In this document: piece after piece, positions 11,966-15,945 of the stretch
Layout of the letters: each line of letters opens with the position of its first letter
How positions within the stretch are numbered: position 1 is the first letter of the stretch
From: an uncultured bacterium
Lineage (GTDB): Bacteria; Actinomycetota; Coriobacteriia; Coriobacteriales; Coriobacteriaceae
Reading direction: 5' to 3'
Length of the DNA: 15,945 nucleotides
Assembly (NCBI GenBank): GCA_905215835.1
Contig: CAJMRR010000031.1
Span: forward strand, 1 to 15,945
Notes under the pieces: generated by a model
Told to the model about the DNA's origin: nothing
The model's database searches: none
What the model saw: the letters and a program-made list of their open reading frames with translations, nothing else
Program-made: the position numbers and the translations under genes

Positions 11966-12762
11966 TGCTTATTTTCCTCTTTGCACTTCAGGATCGAAGG
12001 TTCGGGGAAACAACGCTCGACCTCATATTCCTCGGGCGGTTTTCCGTATGTTTGTACTCCGCAGTTCGGACATTTAACGAGAATTTGGCCCATGCCATCG
12101 ATGAACCCGACAGGCTCCTTTGCCACTTCCCCGCACTTCGGGCAAGGGACGTGGAACCAAGCAACGCCCGTCTCGAAAAGCGATTCGCTGCCGTTCGTTC
12201 CGTAGCCCGTAGTCCTCTTGCCATTAGCCAATGGCCTTGTAGGGCCATGGCTAATGGCTTGTGGCTCATGGCTAGTAGTTGGTAGCTTATAGCTATGTAA
12301 GGGCTGAACCCCATCTGGTACGGGGTTGGGTACGGGGCTGGGAACGGGGTCTGGTACGGGGTTGGGTACCCCCTCGCCATCAGCGGGAATGGTGCCGTTG
12401 CGACCGTCAACCCATGCCTCTAGGCTTGAGTCCTCTCCGGTATCGCTCTTTGCGAAGGACTGCCTTCTGGCATCGCTGAGCCTCTCGAAGTTCGCGTTGA
12501 AATACGCTTTCGGAATGTCATCGAGATAGTCCGGGGTGACGCCCGTGAACCAATAGTCAACCATTGCCGTGACGTATGCGCAGCGCCATTCCTCGTTCGC
12601 GATTTGAAGGGACGTATACCAGTCTTTGAGCTGAACCTTGTCGAACGCGCAAGGCCCTTTATCAGAGCGGACCCCGCGGGCCTCGCGCATCGCCTTCAGC
12701 GCCCTGCCCTTGCGCTCCACCTCGGCGCGATACCCGGCCCTCAGCTCACTATTCATGGGCAT
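11962..12762 (-). CDS. Replisome-organizer-like (DUF6291-type) protein with C-terminal zinc ribbon
   Basis: This 266-aa protein is read from ATG 12762; ATG 12756 is also possible and TTG 12774 less so. Residues about 43-105 contain VQLKDWYTSLQ, then AYVTAMVDYWFTGVTPDYL and KAYFNANFERL. This has the layout of the DUF6291 module at the N-terminus of phage replication-organizer-like proteins. A low-complexity hinge follows, with repeated Pro-Val units (PNPVPDPVPSPVPNPVP) encoded by a 12-bp tandem repeat. Next is a stretch coded by a strong palindrome. The C-terminus has CPKCG...CPNCG, a zinc ribbon. It overlaps the upstream gene by 14 nt and is coupled to the 101-aa gene by ATGA. A DNA-replication or partition role is inferred from the domain resemblance. 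Confidence 0.55.
   Translation of the reverse strand: MPMNSELRAGYRAEVERKGRALKAMREARGVRSDKGPCAFDKVQLKDWYTSLQIANEEWRCAYVTAMVDYWFTGVTPDYLDDIPKAYFNANFERLSDARRQSFAKSDTGEDSSLEAWVDGRNGTIPADGEGVPNPVPDPVPSPVPNPVPDGVQPLHSYKLPTTSHEPQAISHGPTRPLANGKRTTGYGTNGSESLFETGVAWFHVPCPKCGEVAKEPVGFIDGMGQILVKCPNCGVQTYGKPPEEYEVERCFPEPSILKCKEENKQ
12220..12258. repeat. Near-perfect 16-bp palindrome inside the replisome-organizer-like gene
   Basis: The left arm 12220-12236 (GCCATTAGCCAATGGCC) and right arm 12243-12258 (GGCCATGGCTAATGGC) are inverted copies with one bulged base. Related ATGGCT/CATGGC motifs continue to about 12275. It is coding on the minus strand. Confidence 0.55.
12317..12376. repeat. 12-bp tandem repeat (x4-5), G-quadruplex-like on the plus strand
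   Basis: The unit GGTACGGGGTTG starts at 12317, 12329, 12341, 12353 and, degenerate, at 12365. It encodes the Pro-Val hinge in frame on the minus strand. On the plus strand it gives at least five G-tracts of 3-4 with 2-3 nt loops between 12322 and 12350. Confidence 0.7.
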
Positions 12763-13102
12763 CAGCTGCCACAAGCCTCATGGGGTCTGCCGCCTTCCTC
12801 GCAAGCCTTCTGCGCCGCTTGAGTTCGGCATTCATGAGTTCGATCCTGTCGGCAAGCCAGTCAGAGCAGCTGACCTCAAGCTCACTTCCGCTGTCGGGCG
12901 CGGCAATGCGCAGGATGCAGCCCCCGTCAACGTCCTCGGCGGATATGAGCGCCTGCTCGCGCTCCATGCTAAGCCCGAACGTCCCCATGCCGTAAATGTC
13001 GGCGTTGCATAGGGTCGCGCCGTTGAGACAGCCGACTTTCGCGACCTCTAGCGGGTCGGCTCCCCGCGACAGCTCAACGACTGCCCGAGTGTTGTTTGAC
13101 AT
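12749..13102 (-). CDS. Hypothetical 117-aa protein after the excisionase-like gene
   Basis: This is an unrecognised 117-aa protein. ATG 13102 (MSNNTRAVVELSRG) follows AAGGTGG at 5 nt; the longer reading from 13192 overlaps the excisionase-like gene and is rejected. The N-terminal half looks like a mixed alpha/beta domain with two Cys (KVGCLNGATLC) and an ordered beta region (GCILRIAAPDSGSELEVSC). The C-terminal half has a basic helix (LMNAELKRRRRLARKAADP) that could bind nucleic acid. It is 10 bp from the gene before and overlaps the gene after, so part of the minus-strand operon. Confidence 0.6.
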   Translation of the reverse strand: MSNNTRAVVELSRGADPLEVAKVGCLNGATLCNADIYGMGTFGLSMEREQALISAEDVDGGCILRIAAPDSGSELEVSCSDWLADRIELMNAELKRRRRLARKAADPMRLVAADAHE

Positions 13103-13112
13103 GAGAGCCACC

Positions 13113-13322
13113 TTAGTACCCGAGCATCTTGAGCGACTCGGGGACGTTGATACGCCACTGCTCGCGGATACGGACGGCCTTGAGCTGCCCATCGCGCACC
13201 ATGCGATAGACAGTGCTGTAGCTCAACCGCAGATATGCGGCGAACTCCTCGATGGTCGCGGGGTCGTTGATGTTCTCCTCAGTGATGGGACGAATGGGTT
13301 TCCTCGTTTTCTGCTTAGCCAT
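13113..13322 (-). CDS. Excisionase-type (HTH_17/MerR-like) DNA-binding protein
   Basis: This 69-aa protein has the canonical short excisionase-family winged helix: ATIEEFAAYLRLSYSTVYRMVRDGQLKAVRIREQWRI (residues 22-58), with the turn between LRLS and TVYR and the wing VRIREQWRIN. Members bend DNA at att sites to steer integrase toward excision, or act as small transcription regulators. The position next to the integrase gene, as first gene of the minus-strand operon, fits the recombination role. ATG 13322 follows AAAGGTGG, nearly the same ribosome site as the next gene. An operator-like palindrome lies about 50 bp upstream. Confidence 0.8.
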   Translation of the reverse strand: MAKQKTRKPIRPITEENINDPATIEEFAAYLRLSYSTVYRMVRDGQLKAVRIREQWRINVPESLKMLGY

Positions 13323-13368
13323 TGGGCCACCTTTCGGTCATGGGCGCTCAGCCCGTTTGTATGCGGTT

Positions 13369-13409
13369 GTGAAGCTTCACGTGAGGAAAGACTAACACCA
13401 GTGAGGAAA
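13369..13409. promoter_or_regulatory. Operator-like palindrome and direct repeats before the excisionase-like operon
   Basis: GTGAAGCTTCAC (13369-13380) is a perfect 12-bp palindrome. It is followed by GTGAGGAAA at 13381-13389 and again at 13401-13409, exactly 20 bp (two helical turns) apart. It lies in the 5' region of the minus-strand operon, as expected for a repressor or Xis site. Confidence 0.5.
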
Positions 13410-13477
13410 CTAGCAGCACGTATCGTTTCCGCAGTTAAACGCCATAAAGCGCATTTCGCACCCAAGTAAACCGCCCT

Positions 13478-13517
13478 AAAAAATCAGGCCGCGAGAAGCA
13501 ATCGGCTCCTCACGACC
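13478..13517 (-). terminator. Terminator of the integrase gene
   Basis: On the minus strand GGTCGTGAG (13517-13509) pairs with CTCGCGGCC (13495-13487), 9 bp with two G-U, with a 13-nt loop. A U-tract follows (TTTTTT, 13483-13478). It lies 39 bp after the integrase stop. Confidence 0.65.
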
Positions 13518-13555
13518 TTCACATTTGCCTTATCGACTTGAGAGCAATAACGCCC

Positions 13556-14809
13556 TTAGTTGTCCGTGCCCGTCAGCTCTAGGATGCTGCTCTTGGGCGC
13601 AACTCGACCGCTCGCGATTGTCTCCGTAAGAAGTGCGCTGCGGCGCTTTGCATCGGGGTCGGCGCTCGCATACGTGTTGAGCGTAATGGCGGCGTTTGCG
13701 TGCCCCAAGACGCTTGAGGCGGTTTTGACGTCACCGCCCTCGGCAAGATAGCGCGTCGCCCACGTATGGCGCAAATCGTGAAACGTAGGTATGCGGCCTT
13801 CCGTCCCCTTAACTCCGATTGCCTTAGAGATTGCACTCCAGCCCTTGCTCAAGGTATCGGGACTCAGATAGCCGTCTATATCGCCAAGCACATAATCGCC
13901 AGCGCCGACAGTGCGCCCGAACTCACTGAACTCCTCTTGCTGAACCTTGAGCCAGTCCTTGAGGATGTCAACGAGGCTCTCGGGGAGACATATATCCCTG
14001 ACCCTATCCGTCTTGGCGTTTTTCTCATAAGTGCCAGCGGTACCGCGACCGATAGCGCCCCTGACCCATAGAGTTTTGTTCTCAAGGTCAACGTCTTTCC
14101 ACTTGAGTCCGCAAATCTCGCCCTCTCGCATACCCGTGAACAGTGCAATGCGAGCGCCAACCGTTACGGGAGTCTGCTCTAGCGATGCAAGGATGCTGAG
14201 CGTATCGCGGAGTCCTTTGGCGGTCAGGGCGTTGATGCCCTCGTTCTTCTTGGACTTCTTGGGAGGCTTGACCCCGTTGCAGGGATTGACGACTATCACC
14301 TCGTTGTAGACGGCTTGGGTCATAACCTGCTTGAGCAATCCCAGGGCCTTCTTGACGGGCGAATAGGTTAGGCCGCTTGCGGTAAGACCCGCGCTCCACT
14401 CCTCAACCTGCTTTTTCTTGAGGTCTTTGACCTTAACCTTTGCGAAGCCCCTCACATTGCCCTTGGGATAGCCGTAACGGATGTACTTAGCCGTGGATCG
14501 ATAGCCCTTAACGGTTGACGGCTCAATCGACTTTCCCTGTTCCCAAATATCGATGAAGGACTCGACATAATCCGGAACAAGCATGTTGGCAGCTTTGACG
14601 GCCTCTGGCGTTTCATCACTTTCCAACTCTTGACGCTCAAGCTCCCTGAGCCAGTCCTCGGCCTCTCGGTTCGCCTCACGCTTGGTCTTGGCCTTGAGCG
14701 TCTTGGACTTCTTGTGCCTCTTGCCGTCCTCCTCATAGAAGTCAACAAACGCGCGAAATGCATCGCTGTCCTTGCGCTTCTGCACATATGCAGCCGTGTA
14801 CTTTTTCAT
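13556..14809 (-). CDS. int: Tyrosine site-specific integrase
   Basis: This 417-aa integrase has three parts. The N-terminal arm-binding-type domain (about 1-60) is rich in Lys/Arg. The SAM-like core-binding domain (about 80-175) contains YVESFIDIWEQ. The catalytic domain (about 195-400) has a full active site: R228 (TGMREGEICGLKW), K266, H344-x2-R347 (HDLRH), H370 (LGHAN) and Y380 (NTYAS). It inserts the element into the tRNA-Leu att core. ATG 14809 (MKKYTAAYV) has GGAGG 6 nt upstream; a start at 14833 would run into the GGTACC array. The gene lies 169 bp from attR and is transcribed away from it. Confidence 0.96.
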   Translation of the reverse strand: MKKYTAAYVQKRKDSDAFRAFVDFYEEDGKRHKKSKTLKAKTKREANREAEDWLRELERQELESDETPEAVKAANMLVPDYVESFIDIWEQGKSIEPSTVKGYRSTAKYIRYGYPKGNVRGFAKVKVKDLKKKQVEEWSAGLTASGLTYSPVKKALGLLKQVMTQAVYNEVIVVNPCNGVKPPKKSKKNEGINALTAKGLRDTLSILASLEQTPVTVGARIALFTGMREGEICGLKWKDVDLENKTLWVRGAIGRGTAGTYEKNAKTDRVRDICLPESLVDILKDWLKVQQEEFSEFGRTVGAGDYVLGDIDGYLSPDTLSKGWSAISKAIGVKGTEGRIPTFHDLRHTWATRYLAEGGDVKTASSVLGHANAAITLNTYASADPDAKRRSALLTETIASGRVAPKSSILELTGTDN

Positions 14810-14822
14810 GAGAAGCCTCCAC

Positions 14823-14857
14823 CTCGGTACCATTGGTACCTCGCTCGGTACCGAATC
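14823..14857. repeat. Right GGTACC array (candidate arm site or operator)
   Basis: GGTACC at 14826, 14835 and 14847 has the same 9/12 spacing and orientation as the left array. It is 14 bp upstream of the integrase ATG and 121 bp from the attR core. It lies between the putative integrase promoter and the start codon. Confidence 0.75.
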
Positions 14858-14884
14858 TCATTGAAACAATGACAAACCATGACT

Positions 14885-14890
14885 ATTATA
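14885..14890 (-). promoter_or_regulatory. Integrase promoter -10 box
   Basis: A perfect TATAAT on the minus strand (14890-14885) is 76 bp upstream of ATG 14809. The -35 at 17 bp (TTATCG, 14913-14908) is poor. Next to it is the short hairpin TCATTG-AAA-CAATGA (14858-14872). The predicted transcript crosses the GGTACC array. Confidence 0.45.
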
Positions 14891-14978
14891 GCCATAAGGT
14901 GATAGAGCGATAAGCGATGTACCTGCTATTTCATAGAGATGTTGGCGAACGGTAGCAAACGGCTACATGAGCGGTAAA

Positions 14979-15039
14979 GAGACTTAAAATCTCTCGCCGC
15001 AAGGATTGTGGGTTCGAGTCCCACCGCCCCTACCATATG
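14979..15039 (+). repeat. attR: 61-bp direct repeat with a tRNA-Leu 3' fragment
   Basis: Identical to 9343-9403. It has the anticodon loop to CCA but no 5' half (no acceptor 5' strand or D-arm), so it is not a second tRNA. It is the boundary of the element. Confidence 0.93.
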
Positions 15040-15046
15040 GAGCTTT

Positions 15047-15086
15047 CGAGCCCGTGTCCCCAAGGGATGCGGGCTCGTTTCTTTTT
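15047..15086 (+). terminator. Native tRNA-Leu terminator, displaced beyond attR
   Basis: CGAGCCCG (15047-15054) and CGGGCTCG (15070-15077), with an inner TCCC/GGGA pairing, are followed by TTTCTTTTT. Before integration this would have followed the tRNA by about 10 bp. Confidence 0.8.
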
Positions 15087-15117
15087 GATGCCGGTGGGGC
15101 TCGAACCCGCGAGGGGG

Positions 15118-15212
15118 CGAGCGTCAAGCGGACGCGCAGCGTCCGCAGCGAGCCGGCGAGGGCGCCGGCAGGCGTCCGAAGCCGGTGCGGATTTGCGCAG
15201 CAAATACGCAGA
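15118..15212. repeat. Cluster of three GC-rich palindromes (REP-like)
   Basis: Successive hairpins are GCGGACG-CGCAG-CGTCCGC (about 15128-15146), GCCGGCG/CGCCGGC (about 15153-15170) and ATTTGC-GCA-GCAAAT (about 15191-15205). No credible gene is present. It may be a REP-like element or bacterial interspersed repeat placed between the duplicated tRNA tails. Confidence 0.45.
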
Positions 15213-15213
15213 C

Positions 15214-15232
15214 GTCCCACCGCCCCTACCAT
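15214..15232 (+). repeat. Third, 19-bp copy of the tRNA-Leu 3' end
   Basis: The 19 bases GTCCCACCGCCCCTACCAT are exactly those at 15018-15036 in attR, 196 bp earlier, and in the tRNA. They are followed by a diverged copy of the same terminator. This is part of a tandem duplication or a scar of an earlier event. Confidence 0.7.
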
Positions 15233-15242
15233 TTGGTTTTTA

Positions 15243-15281
15243 CGAGCCCGCGTCCCCCGGGGATGCGGGCCCGTTTCTTTT
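15243..15281 (+). terminator. Second, diverged copy of the tRNA-Leu terminator
   Basis: The stem 15243-15252/15265-15273 (CGAGCCCGC with GCGGGCCCG, one mismatch) is followed by TTTCTTTT. It matches the terminator at 15047-15086 in layout and most bases, and the similarity continues to GGGGCTC at about 15298. Confidence 0.65.
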
Positions 15282-15298
15282 GGACGCCGGCGGGGCTC

Positions 15299-15369
15299 TA
15301 AGTTGCGGTGGAATAGATCCTGTTTATACCGTTTACCAGCTTATTTAGGAACTATTTCACCGCAACTTA
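15299..15369. mobile_element. MITE-like 71-bp inverted-repeat element (or terminator of the ppx-like gene)
   Basis: TAAGTTGCGGTG (15299-15310) is an exact inverted copy of CACCGCAACTTA (15358-15369). Pairing continues inward through AATAG/CTATT and TCCT/AGGA, giving about 23 bp with two non-Watson-Crick positions. The AT-rich loop is 25 nt. The ends carry TA, as for TA-targeting (IS630/mariner-type) MITEs. It abuts the stop codon at 15371-15373, so it could serve as a terminator. Confidence 0.5.
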
Positions 15370-15370
15370 T

Positions 15371-15945
15371 TTAGAGGGTGCTGAGCTCTGGGGTCCAGGA
15401 GATGGTGGGGGTCGCACCGTCGAGAGCCTCGTTGATGGTGGCGGCCATGCCGGCGAGTAAGCTGTTCTCGCTTACAGTGAGCGTCTTGTAGCCGCCGGCT
15501 CGCATAAGCTCGCGGATTACCACGGCACCAGCCAAGATCACGCCCGCGCGTTTGGGCTGTACACCCGGTAGAGCGGCGATGCCGTCCGCATCCAACGCAG
15601 ACATGCGCTCGATAGCGGCCGAAACCTGATCCAGCGAAAGCTCGCGCAGGTGCACAAAGCTCGAATCGTACGGTTCCAGCTCATGAACGAGCGCCACGAG
15701 TGTGGTGACGGTGCCACCCACTGCGACCAAGCGTTCGGCGCGCTCAAAATTGCTCGGCAGGCCCTCAAAATAGGCAGCGAACTGCTCGCCCGCCCACGCG
15801 GCAGCGGCAGTAAGCTCGCCGCGTGCGGGCGGCAGTGCCGAGAAAAATCGCTCCGTCACACGGCGACAACCGATGTCCAGCGAACGCGTGCCCTCCAGCG
15901 CAAAGACCCCACGCTCCGGCGCATAGACGCCCGTCGCGAGCTCCG
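15371..15945 (-). CDS. Ppx/GppA-family exopolyphosphatase, 3' part (runs off the window)
   Basis: The reading frame is open through the last base of the window, so the GTG at 15859 is not the true start. The extra upstream codons read LEGTRSLDIGCRRVTERFF, which is the family's 'sl.iG..r.TE.f' segment. The visible part continues with LVAVGGTVTTLVALV, LSLDQVSAAIERM, the GVQPKRAGVILAGAVVIRELM helix and the terminal TVSENSLLAGM, all in family order. Members hydrolyse polyphosphate or pppGpp using an actin-like fold. The N-terminal ATP-fold half lies outside the window. The MITE-like repeat starts 1 bp after the stop. Confidence 0.85.
   Translation of the reverse strand, partial: ELATGVYAPERGVFALEGTRSLDIGCRRVTERFFSALPPARGELTAAAAWAGEQFAAYFEGLPSNFERAERLVAVGGTVTTLVALVHELEPYDSSFVHLRELSLDQVSAAIERMSALDADGIAALPGVQPKRAGVILAGAVVIRELMRAGGYKTLTVSENSLLAGMAATINEALDGATPTISWTPELSTL

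Larger units (their letters stand above)
9343..15039. mobile_element. Small tRNA-Leu integrative element (satellite-like, about 5.6 kb)
   Basis: Boundaries are the 61-bp direct repeats 9343-9403 and 14979-15039; unit length from repeat to repeat is 5636 bp. It contains a tyrosine integrase beside the right end, an excisionase-like HTH gene, a phage-type replisome-organizer-like protein, a sigma-70-region-4/ArpU-like regulator, several small proteins and a two-TM zinc-ribbon protein. No structural, packaging, relaxase or conjugation genes are seen. Two transcription blocks, left plus and right minus, converge at the terminator near 10935-10966. Classification as a phage satellite rather than a decayed prophage is inference. 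All genes appear open and uninterrupted, which favours a maintained element. Confidence 0.85.

Noticed and set aside
14979..15036. Second tRNA-Leu gene at the right end
   Set aside because: Only the anticodon loop to CCA is present. The acceptor 5' strand and D-arm are absent upstream, so it is an att fragment.
14984..15374. Overlapping ORFs on both strands across attR and the terminators (such as the frame reading RGGGTRTHNP)
   Set aside because: They translate the tRNA tail, terminators and palindromes. Such strings are a known annotation artefact near tRNA genes, and no ribosome site is present.
1..15945. CRISPR array or rRNA genes
   Set aside because: No regularly spaced 20-40 bp repeats with unique spacers and no rRNA-like conserved stretches were seen. 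The tandem repeats present are 12 bp in-frame units or duplicated terminators.

Overview
The window looks like a chromosome segment of a high-GC Gram-positive anaerobe of the Coriobacteriia type (Collinsella/Olsenella-like). This is inferred from codon use, the galactitol-type PTS protein, the DUF4342 gene beside a two-component system, and the terminators around the tRNA. No species marker is present, so the taxonomy is an inference.

Layout. (1) 1-2122: gluQ (+), then a metallophosphoesterase and a small two-helix membrane protein, both on the minus strand. (2) About 2230-5000: a visibly AT-richer island. It holds an AIPR/DGQHR-like gene (+) with an elaborate leader, convergent with an HNH endonuclease gene (-); together they look like an acquired defence-type pair. 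(3) 5137-7747: a co-directional operon of a DUF4342 membrane protein, an OmpR-type response regulator and a sensor histidine kinase, closed by a strong bidirectional terminator. (4) 7823-8496 (-): a two-gene unit of a GatB-type PTS IIB protein and a VOC/glyoxalase-fold protein, divergent from a TM-anchored helical-repeat protein (8660-9283, +). (5) 9315-9399: tRNA-Leu(UAA).

(6) 9343-15039: a compact integrative element of about 5.6 kb inserted in the 3' part of that tRNA. It is bounded by a 61-bp perfect direct repeat. It carries a tyrosine integrase (-) next to the right end, an excisionase-like HTH gene, a minus-strand cluster including a replisome-organizer-like protein and a sigma-70-region-4/ArpU-like regulator, and a plus-strand left module: a 92-aa protein, a 30-aa membrane microprotein and a two-TM zinc-ribbon protein. 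No capsid, tail, terminase, relaxase or conjugation gene is visible, so it resembles a phage satellite or cryptic integrative element. A 35-bp module with three GGTACC palindromes at identical spacing sits near each end and is the most striking unexplained signal.

(7) 15040-15945: tandemly duplicated tRNA-tail and terminator sequence, a palindrome cluster, a MITE-like 71-bp inverted repeat, and the 3' part of a Ppx/GppA-family gene running off the window edge.

The best candidates for something undescribed are the small tRNA-Leu element with its GGTACC arrays and the AIPR-like/HNH pair with its leader.
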